Of a stretch of DNA of 64,000 nt, positions 37,356 to 46,093 are shown one piece after another. Source of the stretch: DATCYX01 sp963714425 (GTDB taxonomy: Bacteria > Chloroflexota > Anaerolineae > Anaerolineales > UBA4823). The notes below the pieces were generated by a model that saw only the letters and a list, made by a program, of their open reading frames with translations, was not told where the DNA came from and did no database searches. Location of the stretch: NCBI GenBank assembly GCA_963714425.1, contig CAVQOI010000001.1:434001-498000 (forward strand), written 5' to 3'. Position numbers and translations under genes: made by a program. The number at the start of each line of letters is the position of its first letter. Positions within the stretch are counted from its first letter, which is position 1.

Positions 37356-38035
37356 AGACCCAGCGTCTCCTGTGGTGGATGATAGGTGGCAGTATATAGT
37401 GGGGTATCGCGCAGGGTATAACGGCGGCCTTCGCTGGAGCGCAGCTCGTAGACAAGATCAGAGAATTGCGCCAGGTCAGCAGTCTCATATACAACGATAA
37501 ACTCCTGGTCCTGCAGCCCGAATGAATACAGCAGCAGCTGGGTGATCTCAGGAAAGCCTTTACCAATGCGTATGTGCTCGTTCATCATCCCCTGACGCGC
37601 CTCTCGGCCCATCAGGTACCACTCGGTTGTCTTGACAAACGGGTAAATGATTAGATAGGGCTTGCGCTCAGATGCAAATGGATCGATCTCCTGCGTTGAG
37701 CGTGCTTTGGTGTATTCCGAAGGGCGGGTAAACCCCCAAAGAGTGTGGACGGGACGCAGGTAATGCCGGAGAGGGTTGGTCTGGCGAGCAACGGTTGCGA
37801 AGAAAGATCGAGCCAATCCAGGATCAGCCACGCTTATCGAGTTCCACACCAGGATATCTGCATCAGCGTGGGCTGGATAAAGCTGGTAAAGTTGCACTGC
37901 CGGAGAATTTGCCGTCAGAGCCGTATGCATTTTACCTAGCTGATCCTCACGATCAGGAGGGGGAAGGGTATATAATGAACTGTTGAACTGGTAAAACGCA
38001 AAATGGCTGAGGGTGCGTGATGTTTGTTCGGGCAT
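37346..38035 (-). CDS. hemQ: Coproheme decarboxylase HemQ/ChdC (chlorite-dismutase-like)
   Basis: HemQ converts coproheme to heme b using peroxide. The 229-residue protein belongs to the chlorite dismutase-like fold: SHFAFYQFNSSLYTLPP start, YLRPVHTLWGFTRPSEY, FVKTTEWYLMGREARQGMMN, and FIVVYETADLAQFSDLVYEL. It is the first gene of the minus-strand heme operon and overlaps hemH by ten bases, a context that strongly favours HemQ over a true chlorite dismutase. It defines the pathway as coproporphyrin dependent. A weak AAGGTG site precedes the start. Confidence 0.9.
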   Translation of the reverse strand: MPEQTSRTLSHFAFYQFNSSLYTLPPPDREDQLGKMHTALTANSPAVQLYQLYPAHADADILVWNSISVADPGLARSFFATVARQTNPLRHYLRPVHTLWGFTRPSEYTKARSTQEIDPFASERKPYLIIYPFVKTTEWYLMGREARQGMMNEHIRIGKGFPEITQLLLYSFGLQDQEFIVVYETADLAQFSDLVYELRSSEGRRYTLRDTPLYTATYHPPQETLGLWA

Positions 38036-38205
38036 CCAGGTAATTCACCTTGATCTGAAATCTTGTTCATCAAGTGTACGGTGCAACTGTCAATCTGCAT
38101 ACGCAGGTTTGCACAGCCTCGCATTAGAGGTTGATAAAACATAGTAAGATCATACGGCATGGAATCATCGGAATTATTAATAGTCCCTTCATAATGGAGT
38201 AAAGA

Positions 38206-38715
38206 ATGGGTGACATAACGTCATTTCGAAAACATAAGGACGATTTTTTTGCCGACCATCCCCAAAGCCCGCTTACACGCGATCAAAAGAAGAAATTCAC
38301 GGGTCTGCCTTATTTCCCCGAAAACCCAGACCTTCGCTTTGAATTAGACGTTCATCGATTCGAAGAAGACGAGAAAGTCCATATGCAGACGTCCACGGGT
38401 GATGTTCAGGAGTATCTTCGCTACGGCAAGATCCACTTTACTGTGGATGGGCAGCAAGCCGAATTGACCTTGTACGCAGACCACAACGGTTATTTCTTGC
38501 CTTTTGTGGATAGCCTGGCAGGAAAAGAGACATATCCGGCAGGTCGCTATTTGGAGCCGGAGGAGCATCCCAACGGCAAGCTGGTAATTGATTTTAACAA
38601 GGCCTACAACCCTTACTGTGCCTACAACGAGCAATGGTCGTGCCCGCTCACGCCGATTGAGAACCGCTTGAGGGTGCCGATTCGGGCAGGAGAGATGAAT
38701 TTCGCAGAGCATTAA
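38206..38715 (+). CDS. DUF1684 family protein
   Basis: The 169-residue protein matches the DUF1684 pattern: KDDFFADHPQSPLT near the start, GLPYFPENPDLRFE, then YLRYGKIHFTVDGQQAELTLY, and the closing DFNKAYNPYCAYNEQWSCPL with conserved Tyr, Asn and Cys. No signal peptide is visible, so it is probably cytosolic. The function is unknown. It is divergent from hemQ and 171 bases before treS; GGAG precedes the start. Confidence 0.85.
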   Translation: MGDITSFRKHKDDFFADHPQSPLTRDQKKKFTGLPYFPENPDLRFELDVHRFEEDEKVHMQTSTGDVQEYLRYGKIHFTVDGQQAELTLYADHNGYFLPFVDSLAGKETYPAGRYLEPEEHPNGKLVIDFNKAYNPYCAYNEQWSCPLTPIENRLRVPIRAGEMNFAEH

Positions 38716-38886
38716 GCGACCGTCGAAGTTGACCAATACAATTTCCTCGTGTTCCGTGCAGCCAATGCTTTAGCCCCGGCACCAGCTCGTTTCAGGGTTC
38801 ACACAAAAATCCGGCCGAGGTTTTTCACGGGTGCTCTCTCCCGTGCGCTCAGACAAATTACAGTTCAATTTGAGGAGGCTATTTGA

Positions 38887-40524
38887 ATGCCGAGTGATGC
38901 ATCCCAGCCCTGGTATATGAATGCCGTATTTTATGAAGTGTATGTGCGCGCCTTTTTCGACAGCGACGGAGATGGTCATGGCGATCTGCGCGGATTGACA
39001 CAGAAGTTAGATTATCTCAAGGAGTTAGGAGTAGACTGTATTTGGCTAATGCCGATCTACCCTTCGCCCTTGAAAGACGATGGATACGATATCGCCGACT
39101 ATTTTGGCGTTTTGCAAACATATGGAAAGTTAGACGACTTGAAGCTCCTGCTCCGCGAGGCAAAAAGGAGAGGCTTGCGTGTAATCCTCGACCTCGTGCT
39201 CAACCACACCTCTGACCAAATGCCCTGGTTTCAGGCAGCCCGGAGTGATCCAGAATCGCCCTATCACGACTATTATGTATGGAGCGAAACGAATGAGAAA
39301 TACTCAGATGCCCGGATAATTTTCTTGGATACCGAAGTCTCAAATTGGTCCTGGGATGAGCGGGCAAAGAAATACTATTGGCATCGTTTCTACGCATCCC
39401 AACCCGATCTAAATTTCGATAACCCTCGTGTGCAGGAGGAAATGATCGAAGTTATGCGCTTTTGGCTGGATCTAGGCGTGGATGGTTTTCGGGCGGACGC
39501 GGTTCCGTATCTCTATGAGCGGGAAGGCACAAATTGTGAGAACTTGCCTGAAACCCACGTGTATCTCAAGCGGCTGCGAAAGTTCATCGACGAGAATTAT
39601 CCTGGCAGGATTTTGCTTTGCGAGGCCAACCAATGGCCCGCAGATGTACGTCCCTATTTTGGCGATGGGGATGAGTTCCATATGGGCTTCCAATTCCCCT
39701 TGATGCCGCGCATCTACATGGCATTAGGGAAGGGAGAGCGTTCTCCACTGGAGTGGGTATTGGAGCGCACACCATCGATCCCGGATAACTGCCAATGGTG
39801 TACTTTTTTACGCAATCATGATGAGCTAACTCTTGAAATGGTGACGGAAGAGGAGCGTCAGTGGATGTGGGCGAAATATGCCCCAGAAGCGCGCATGCGC
39901 CTGAATCTGGGCATTCGCCGCCGCCTAGCACCTCTATTGGATAACCAGCGTGAAAAAATCGAGCTGGCGTATTCACTGCTATTCAGCCTGCCGGGATCGC
40001 CTATTCTTTATTATGGAGATGAGATCGGTATGGGGGATGATATCTGGCTGGATGATCGCAATGGCGTACGCACACCCATGCAATGGGATGCGGGACCTAA
40101 TGGCGGGTTTTCAGGTGCACCAGACGGTACGCTGTACCTTCCGCCGATCAAGAACGGCGAATTTGGCTACGACAAAGTGAATGTAGCCAGCCAGAGTGCT
40201 AACCCTGCTTCATTGTTACGCGTGATCCAGAGCATGATCGCGATGCGAAAAGCCAACTTAGCCTTCGGTTTAGGGGATTTTACCTGGGCAGGTGTAGGTG
40301 CGCCGTCGATTGCTGCATATTGGCGGCATTACGGTAACAACAAGTTACTTGTTGTAAACAATTTATCTGGGGAATCTCAGCGGTTTATTGTGGATTTGCC
40401 ACCAGATATGCGCGCTGCGGAATTCACCCGGCTTCTTGGGGACGCGGCGAACCACAAGGTACAAGAGGGGAAGCTGGTGCTTGATTTGGCACCCTATGGT
40501 TATATTTGGTTTGTATTGAGGTAG
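38887..40524 (+). CDS. treS: Trehalose synthase (maltose alpha-D-glucosyltransferase) or related GH13 enzyme
   Basis: TreS interconverts maltose and trehalose. The 545-residue GH13 protein has [34 protein letters not shown], the nucleophile region [16 protein letters not shown], acid/base Glu in [20 protein letters not shown], and [17 protein letters not shown]. The combination is typical of the TreS subfamily without the fused maltokinase seen in some bacteria. GAGGAGG precedes the ATG. Its position before a sugar-responsive LacI regulator and osmolyte genes supports a role in compatible solutes. Another alpha-glucosidase of the same subfamily is the alternative. Confidence 0.88.
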   Translation: MPSDASQPWYMNAVFYEVYVRAFFDSDGDGHGDLRGLTQKLDYLKELGVDCIWLMPIYPSPLKDDGYDIADYFGVLQTYGKLDDLKLLLREAKRRGLRVILDLVLNHTSDQMPWFQAARSDPESPYHDYYVWSETNEKYSDARIIFLDTEVSNWSWDERAKKYYWHRFYASQPDLNFDNPRVQEEMIEVMRFWLDLGVDGFRADAVPYLYEREGTNCENLPETHVYLKRLRKFIDENYPGRILLCEANQWPADVRPYFGDGDEFHMGFQFPLMPRIYMALGKGERSPLEWVLERTPSIPDNCQWCTFLRNHDELTLEMVTEEERQWMWAKYAPEARMRLNLGIRRRLAPLLDNQREKIELAYSLLFSLPGSPILYYGDEIGMGDDIWLDDRNGVRTPMQWDAGPNGGFSGAPDGTLYLPPIKNGEFGYDKVNVASQSANPASLLRVIQSMIAMRKANLAFGLGDFTWAGVGAPSIAAYWRHYGNNKLLVVNNLSGESQRFIVDLPPDMRAAEFTRLLGDAANHKVQEGKLVLDLAPYGYIWFVLR

Positions 40525-40558
40525 GCTAAGCTCCTTTCGTTATAAACAGATGCCTTGC

Positions 40559-40587
40559 TTGACCCAGGGGAAAAAATTTGGTATGAT
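40559..40587 (+). promoter_or_regulatory. Sigma70-type promoter of the lacI-family gene
   Basis: TTGACC and TATGAT are separated by 17 bases. The predicted start lies about seven bases downstream, inside the palindromic operator. Confidence 0.7.
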
Positions 40588-40616
40588 CTAGTTACCCAAA
40601 ACGTTTTGGTAACTAG
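40588..40616 (+). promoter_or_regulatory. LacI-family operator at the regulator's own start
   Basis: The perfect palindrome CCAAAACGTTTTGG has the central CG typical of LacI/GalR operators. It is framed by CTAGTTA and TAACTAG, extending the dyad with one extra base on the left. It covers the predicted transcription start, so autorepression is likely. Confidence 0.8.
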
Positions 40617-40619
40617 ATT

Positions 40620-41630
40620 ATGCCCGTCACAATTAGAGATGTAGCAAAACGATTAAATCTTTCAATTACAACTGTGTCACGTGCTTTAGATGGCTACGCT
40701 GATGTGGCTGAGGAGACGCGTCAAAAAGTGATTGAGATGGCTCGCGAGATGGGTTACGCTCCTAATCGGGTTGCCCGACAGCTGCGCAAGAAACGCACGG
40801 AGACGCTTGGCTTCATCCTCCCAACCAGCACACCTCGCTTCTCAGATCCCTTCTTCGCTGAATTTTTATCCGGATTAGGTGACCAGGCTGCAACCCGGGG
40901 CTATGACTTGCTCATCTCCTCGGCGCGCCCAGATGATGATTCTGAGCGCCTGATATACCAGCGATGGGTACATGGGCGCAAGGTAGATGGTTATATCCTG
41001 AATCGAATGCGCTTGCGTGACTGGCGCGTTCAATACCTTGCTCAGGCGAATATCCCCTTTGTAACCCTGGAACGCACCCTGGACTCTTTGGACTATCCCT
41101 CTGTTGAGGTGGATGGGCAGTCAGGGATAAAAAATATGGTTGCCCACCTGGCTGAGAAAGGCTGCAAGAGGATTGCATTTATCGGCGCTTCGCCTGATCT
41201 TGCAGTCCAGGCTGACCGCTATGTAGGCTACCGGCATGGGTTGCAGGCTGCTGGTCTCTCCTTTGAACAGGAGCTTGTCATTGAAGCCGACCTCACCCGC
41301 CAGGGTGGGTATAAAGCGGCGCAGAAGCTCCTGGCGTCCGGTTCACCTCCAACGGCAATCGTATGTATCAACGATCTCACGGCGGTAGGTGCCATCCGTT
41401 GTGCTCATGAATTGGGTCTTGTGGTAGGGCAGGATGTATTGGTTACGGGATTCGATGGCATCGATGAAGGCGAGCACACCCAGCCGCAACTGACAACCCT
41501 GACCCAACCGATCTACGAAATCTCCAATGAGCTGGTGAAGCTTCTGATTGCGGAGATTGAAGGTGTGCCACTCTTGAAAAGGCGCGTTCAGCTACGACCC
41601 CAGCTCATCTTGCGCGCTTCAACTGGTTAG
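40620..41630 (+). CDS. LacI/GalR-family transcriptional regulator
   Basis: The 336-residue protein has an N-terminal helix-turn-helix and hinge (TIRDVAKRLNLSITTVSRAL, then YAPNRVARQLRKKRT). A periplasmic-binding-protein-like ligand domain follows (LGFILPTSTPRFSDPFFAEF, VDGQSGIKNMVAHLAEKGCK, ITAIVCINDLTAV-like segment, VTGFDGID). It presumably represses the following sugar-importer operon and its own gene, since CCAAAACGTT-type operators occur before both. The ligand is unknown; the neighbours suggest a glucoside such as glucosylglycerate, trehalose or sucrose. Confidence 0.94.
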   Translation: MPVTIRDVAKRLNLSITTVSRALDGYADVAEETRQKVIEMAREMGYAPNRVARQLRKKRTETLGFILPTSTPRFSDPFFAEFLSGLGDQAATRGYDLLISSARPDDDSERLIYQRWVHGRKVDGYILNRMRLRDWRVQYLAQANIPFVTLERTLDSLDYPSVEVDGQSGIKNMVAHLAEKGCKRIAFIGASPDLAVQADRYVGYRHGLQAAGLSFEQELVIEADLTRQGGYKAAQKLLASGSPPTAIVCINDLTAVGAIRCAHELGLVVGQDVLVTGFDGIDEGEHTQPQLTTLTQPIYEISNELVKLLIAEIEGVPLLKRRVQLRPQLILRASTG

Positions 41631-41642
41631 TAAACCTTATTT

Positions 41643-41656
41643 CCAAAACGTTCTTG
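41643..41656 (+). promoter_or_regulatory. Second LacI-family operator, upstream of the sugar importer
   Basis: CCAAAACGTTCTTG matches the autoregulatory palindrome CCAAAACGTTTTGG at 12 of 14 positions, including the central CG. It lies about 190 bases before the binding-protein gene. The intervening leader has no other gene that I can support. Confidence 0.65.
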
Positions 41657-41843
41657 CTTTGATGCTACCCTTGGTAATTAAGAAAGGAGGTTAGCTGAGA
41701 AAGAAAATCTAGGACGTCATTATGGCTTATGGCTAAGAAGTTCTGAAGCAAGTCCTCCACGCATCTCGCTGAACCCGCAAACGTAAGCTAACACAATTGA
41801 TCAAATCCAATTTGTTATCTCTTGAAGAAAAGGAGAGAGTAAG

Positions 41844-43331
41844 ATGAAAAAGCTTTATTTATTCTTTGTAGTGATGTCGGTGATGGCGCTTCTATTAGCC
41901 GCCTGCCAGCCGGCTGCAGTTCCAACTCCTGAAAGGATAGTCGAGACAGTCATCGTGCAACAAGAAGGCGAGACGATTGTCGAGACCGTCATTGTCACTC
42001 AGGAAGTTGAGCGGGAAGTGCAGGTAGCTGGAAAAACGATTACTTTCTGGAGTACCGAAATTCAGCCCGAGCGTGCCGCAAAGACGCAGGGGATAATCAG
42101 CCGGTTCTCCGAACAGTCTGGCATTGGAGTCGAGTTGGTGCTCACTGATGAAGATGCATTGCCAAGCCTGTTAACAGCGGCAGTAGCAGCCGGCACCTTA
42201 CCAGATGTGATTTTCCACCCACTCGATTTTACCCTTGGCTGGTACCAACAAGATATTCTGGACTCAGATGCGGCGACAGCCGTCATTGAGTCACTCGGAC
42301 AGGATACATTTGCTCAAGGTCCCCTGGACATGGTGAATGTCGGAAGTGGTTACGCTGCTGTGCCAACGGACGGGTGGGGCCAATTGATCGTATATCGCGC
42401 AGATTGGTTTGATGCGGCTGGTCTGGAACCTCCGACGACATATGAGAACATTATGACGGCAGCCATGACCCTTAATGATCCTGCCAATAATATCTTCGGA
42501 ATTACTGCTGCAACGGATGGCGGTGCAGTTTTCACCCAACAGACGTTTGAACACTTTGCTCTGGCAAATGGCTGCCAGCTTGTAGATGCATCCGCCGCGA
42601 TTACGCTGAATACTCCTGAATGCCTGGAGGCGGTCACATTCTTCGATGATCTTCTATCGAACTACTCGGCCGCTGGCGTGCAAGATGTGGTTACCACACG
42701 TGCAACCTACTTCGCTGGTCAGGCTGCGATGATCGTTTGGTCGCCGTTCATTCTTGACGAGATGGCAGGACTTCGCGACAACGCGTTCCCTTCCTGCCCA
42801 GAGTGCGCTGACGATCCAGCCTATCTCGCCAAGAACAGTGGGATTGTGCCAGCCTTCTCTGGTCCGAGTGGAGAGCCTGCTCAATATGGGCAAATCAGCT
42901 ACATGGGGATCACTACGAATGCTGATGTCGAAGCCGCGCAGCAGTTCCTGGAGTTCTGGTTCAACGATGGCTATCTGGATTGGCTGGCGGTATCCGTGGA
43001 AGGAAAGTTCCCAATGCGTCGCGGCACAACTGAGAATCCAACCCTGTTCCTGGATGGTTGGAAGGAGCTTGAAACTGGTGTAGATCGGAAAGCCACATTG
43101 GGTTCGATCTACAGTGAAGATGTGATCAACACCCTGATCGAGGGCGCTAGCTCGTTCGATCGCTGGGGCTTCCCTCAGGGTCAAGGCCCTCTGGTGACTG
43201 CTCTATATGAGTCTTTAACTGTACCTCGCCTGCTTCGAGATACTTTAGATAATACACTGACGCCTCAACAGGCGGTTGAAGAAATGCAGGTAGAAGTGGA
43301 GACAATTCTAGCTGACATTACTGCGGAGTAA
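41844..43331 (+). CDS. Sugar ABC transporter substrate-binding lipoprotein
   Basis: The 495-residue protein has a lipoprotein signal with lipobox LAAC (Cys21). A linker holding two VETVIV repeats follows, then a family 1-type extracellular solute-binding domain (ITFWSTEIQP, DVIFHPLDFTLGWY, PTDGWGQLIVYRADWFDAAG, TRATYFAGQAAMIVWSPFIL). It binds the imported sugar outside the cell. GGAGAG precedes the ATG. The two permease genes follow, but no ATPase gene, so a shared MsmK-type ATPase elsewhere is expected. The substrate is inferred to be a glucoside of the nearby solute pathway. Confidence 0.92.
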   Translation: MKKLYLFFVVMSVMALLLAACQPAAVPTPERIVETVIVQQEGETIVETVIVTQEVEREVQVAGKTITFWSTEIQPERAAKTQGIISRFSEQSGIGVELVLTDEDALPSLLTAAVAAGTLPDVIFHPLDFTLGWYQQDILDSDAATAVIESLGQDTFAQGPLDMVNVGSGYAAVPTDGWGQLIVYRADWFDAAGLEPPTTYENIMTAAMTLNDPANNIFGITAATDGGAVFTQQTFEHFALANGCQLVDASAAITLNTPECLEAVTFFDDLLSNYSAAGVQDVVTTRATYFAGQAAMIVWSPFILDEMAGLRDNAFPSCPECADDPAYLAKNSGIVPAFSGPSGEPAQYGQISYMGITTNADVEAAQQFLEFWFNDGYLDWLAVSVEGKFPMRRGTTENPTLFLDGWKELETGVDRKATLGSIYSEDVINTLIEGASSFDRWGFPQGQGPLVTALYESLTVPRLLRDTLDNTLTPQQAVEEMQVEVETILADITAE

Positions 43332-43341
43332 GTTTATCAAG

Positions 43342-43372
43342 GAGCGTTGCGCTCAGAATGAGCGCAACGCTC
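43342..43372 (+). other. Perfect 14-bp hairpin between binding-protein and permease genes
   Basis: GAGCGTTGCGCTCA, loop GAA, and the exact complement form a very stable hairpin with no T-run. Such structures after binding-protein genes usually protect the upstream mRNA, so the binding protein is made in excess over the permeases. Confidence 0.8.
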
Positions 43373-43394
43373 ACGCCTCTAGAGGAGCGGAATT

Positions 43395-44372
43395 ATGAAT
43401 TCAGCCACGGCAAAAGGCCCAGTGAAAAATAAACGTGGTTTGACGCTCGCTCAGCGAGAAGCTCGTTTGGCGTATCTTCTACTCGGTCCTACGTTCCTTG
43501 TTGTTTTGCTAATTGTTATATTCCCTGTGCTCTGGAATTTGTGGCTCAGTTTTAAGCCGATTACACTGCGAGATTTGCAAGCCGGCGAGCTCCTTTCTGC
43601 AGCAGACCTCAGTCTGAGAAACTTCCAACGCATCCTTACGGGTCGTAACTTCTGGCCAATTCTTCAAACCACATTGGTTTATTCTGTATTTGGAACCATT
43701 TTGTCGATCCTAATGGGTTTAGGTGCGGCAATGGTTGCGAGGGATAAATTCCCAGGTCTGCAGCTATTTCGTGGTTTCCTGTTGGTGCCTTATATTGCTC
43801 CGATCGTTGCCATGGCATTTCTGTGGCGGATGATCTTCAATGCTCAGTTCGGTATTTTTAACGAGTTCGCCGTTAACGTGCTCGGATGGCCAAGGATCGA
43901 TTACTTAACAATGCGATATTTGGATTTTAATTTACTGGGAAGCTCGGCAAAGTGGCCTCTGGCATTGATGATGGTGATACTTTTTGAAGCTTGGCGGTAT
44001 TTTCCGTTCGCTTTCCTTTTCATTCTCGCTCGCTTGCAGGCTTTACCGGACGATCTGTACGAAGCTGCTGCAGTCGATGGTGCATTACCTTCCCAACGCT
44101 TTTGGTATATCACGTTGCCTCAGTTACGTTCTGTTATTGCTACGCTGTTCTTACTGCGCTTCATCTGGACATTCAATAAATTCGATGACATCTTTCTTTT
44201 GAATGGAGGTGTGGCGGGCACAGAGGTGATTACCATCCGCATCTTCGATCTGCTCTTTGGACAATTCCAAGTCGGTAGGGCAGCTGCCCTGGCAGTCATC
44301 CTGGCAGCAATCCTGGGCGTCTTTCTGTTCTTTTACTTCCGATATGTCATCGTTGAGGAGGAGGCATTATGA
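43395..44372 (+). CDS. Sugar ABC transporter permease, MalF/UgpA type
   Basis: This 325-residue inner-membrane protein has about six membrane segments, beginning with LAYLLLGPTFLVVLLIVIFP. The cytoplasmic EAA loop is EAAAVDGALPSQRFWYITLP, which contacts the ATPase. The end overlaps the next gene as ATGA. A ribosome site GAGGAG lies before the start. Confidence 0.93.
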   Translation: MNSATAKGPVKNKRGLTLAQREARLAYLLLGPTFLVVLLIVIFPVLWNLWLSFKPITLRDLQAGELLSAADLSLRNFQRILTGRNFWPILQTTLVYSVFGTILSILMGLGAAMVARDKFPGLQLFRGFLLVPYIAPIVAMAFLWRMIFNAQFGIFNEFAVNVLGWPRIDYLTMRYLDFNLLGSSAKWPLALMMVILFEAWRYFPFAFLFILARLQALPDDLYEAAAVDGALPSQRFWYITLPQLRSVIATLFLLRFIWTFNKFDDIFLLNGGVAGTEVITIRIFDLLFGQFQVGRAAALAVILAAILGVFLFFYFRYVIVEEEAL

Positions 44373-45226
44373 CCACCATTACCCGGGAACAGTTTGAAAC
44401 CAGATTATTTGCTGTTTTGAAGTGGGTAGGTGTCGCATTCTTCTTCCTGATTTCTTTTTTCCCACTATTTTGGATGGTAGTTCTCTCTTTTCGCCCACTC
44501 GCAGAGGTGTTGCAAAAACCGGTGGCTCTCCCCAGCATTGACCAAATCCTTGCCGCAGAGCCCTATGTAGGTGTATGGGTTACGCAAAATCTGGGGAAAT
44601 TTATCATTAATAGTCTGCAGGTATCGCTTACCACAGTGATTATCACGGTGGCTCTAGGCATCCTCGGTGCATATGCAGCAACCCGCTTGCATTTTCGTGG
44701 ACGTGGTGTGTTTAATATTGGGATTCTTTTGATTTACATGTTCCCGGCGATGATTCTCGCTGTGCCTCTGTTCGTCGTATTTACCAAAATGGGCTTACGC
44801 AATTCGTTGTCCGGTTTGGTGATTGTTTATCTGGCTCAGACATTGCCAGTGGCGCTATACATGTTGCGCAGCTATTTCCAAACATTACCGCCCGATTTGG
44901 AAGAAGCCGCATTGATTGATGGCTGTAACCGTCTGCAGGTTATCTGGCGGATATCCATCCCGCTCTCCATTCCAGCGATCGCGTCAGTCTCGCTTTACGT
45001 CTTCATGATTGCCTGGAATGAGTTCTTGTTCGCTATTCTTTGGCTCTTAGAAAGACCAGAAGTGTGGACGCTCTCATTGGGCGTCCAACAGTTGGATAAG
45101 CAGGAAATTCCCAAGACCTGGCTGATGGCGGGTTCAGTGATTATCACGATTCCTATTGTTGTGTTATTCTTCTTCTTTGAGCGCTTCCTCACCCGAGGAT
45201 TAACCGCAGGAGCGGTCAAAGGATAG
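44369..45226 (+). CDS. Sugar ABC transporter permease, MalG/UgpE type
   Basis: The 285-residue membrane protein has six predicted helices (first VGVAFFFLISFFPLFWMVVL), the EAA loop EEAALIDGCNRLQVIWRISI, and the C-terminal RFLTRGLTAGAVKG typical of MalG-like permeases. It pairs with the preceding permease. The MscS gene starts only six bases after its stop, so the two are probably cotranscribed. Confidence 0.93.
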   Translation: MTTITREQFETRLFAVLKWVGVAFFFLISFFPLFWMVVLSFRPLAEVLQKPVALPSIDQILAAEPYVGVWVTQNLGKFIINSLQVSLTTVIITVALGILGAYAATRLHFRGRGVFNIGILLIYMFPAMILAVPLFVVFTKMGLRNSLSGLVIVYLAQTLPVALYMLRSYFQTLPPDLEEAALIDGCNRLQVIWRISIPLSIPAIASVSLYVFMIAWNEFLFAILWLLERPEVWTLSLGVQQLDKQEIPKTWLMAGSVIITIPIVVLFFFFERFLTRGLTAGAVKG

Positions 45227-45232
45227 ATACAA

Positions 45233-46084
45233 ATGACTCTCGGATCAATTGACTTTTCCCCAGAATTGCTTTCCAGTATTCTCAAGGTCGCATTGATTAT
45301 TATTCTTACTCTGATCGCCAGGTGGGGTATCCATCTGGCTTTCAATCGCCTGGAGAATCGCGTCAGTACGATTTTCGCAGGTCAGCCCAGACTACCCCGC
45401 ATAAATACACTCCTGCGATTGGGAAGGGGGGTTGCTGTCACGCTGGTATTTATGATTGGCGGAATGATGATCTTGCAAACTCTGGCAGTAAATATAACAC
45501 CCATCCTGGCAAGTGCTGGTGTGGTTGGCTTGGCGCTCTCGTTAGGCACACAGACTTTAGTGAAAGACTACATAGGGGGGCTGCTCATCCTGATTGAAAA
45601 CCAATTTGATGTCGGAGACGTGATTGAAGTTGAAGATTTCCTCGGTACCGTAGAGCGGATTACCTTGCGTTCAACCAGCCTGCGTGCTGTGGATGGTAAG
45701 CTGCACATCATCCCCAATGGTGAGATCCGTGCGCTTTCTAATCTCACAGAGGATTGGTCGCGCGTGGTCGTTGAGCTAAATCTAGATTATGAGGCAGACC
45801 TCAACCAGGTATTGGGGGCGTTGCGTAAGGCAGCAGAAGAAGCCAAAGAGTTGCCAGATATTATGGATGATCTGCTCGAGGAACCCCAAGTTGCTGGCTG
45901 GGTAGGCCTGAATGATTGGGCTCTCCAAGCGCGGCTGACAGCGAAAGTAAAACCCGGACAGCAGTGGAGAGTCGCCAATGTGATGCGTCCGTTAGCTGTG
46001 AATGCCTTACACGCTGCAGGGGTCCAAGTAGCACTCCCTTGGCAAGCGATAAAGATTAGCAATCCATCCTCGAAGGGTGAATAG
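45233..46084 (+). CDS. Small-conductance mechanosensitive channel, MscS family
   Basis: The 283-residue channel has membrane helices at about residues 12-35 and 60-85 and the pore helix ILASAGVVGLALSLGTQTLVKD (about 90-115), followed by GDVIEVEDFLGTVERITLRST of the beta domain. MscS opens on hypo-osmotic shock to release solutes. Its insertion in an operon with a sugar importer and a glucoside phosphorylase supports a role in compatible-solute turnover. Confidence 0.93.
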   Translation: MTLGSIDFSPELLSSILKVALIIILTLIARWGIHLAFNRLENRVSTIFAGQPRLPRINTLLRLGRGVAVTLVFMIGGMMILQTLAVNITPILASAGVVGLALSLGTQTLVKDYIGGLLILIENQFDVGDVIEVEDFLGTVERITLRSTSLRAVDGKLHIIPNGEIRALSNLTEDWSRVVVELNLDYEADLNQVLGALRKAAEEAKELPDIMDDLLEEPQVAGWVGLNDWALQARLTAKVKPGQQWRVANVMRPLAVNALHAAGVQVALPWQAIKISNPSSKGE

Positions 46085-46093
46085 AGAATACTG

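Noticed and set aside
37346..38035. Annotation of the HemQ gene as chlorite dismutase
   Set aside because: It overlaps hemH and leads a heme operon, and no perchlorate/chlorate genes are present.
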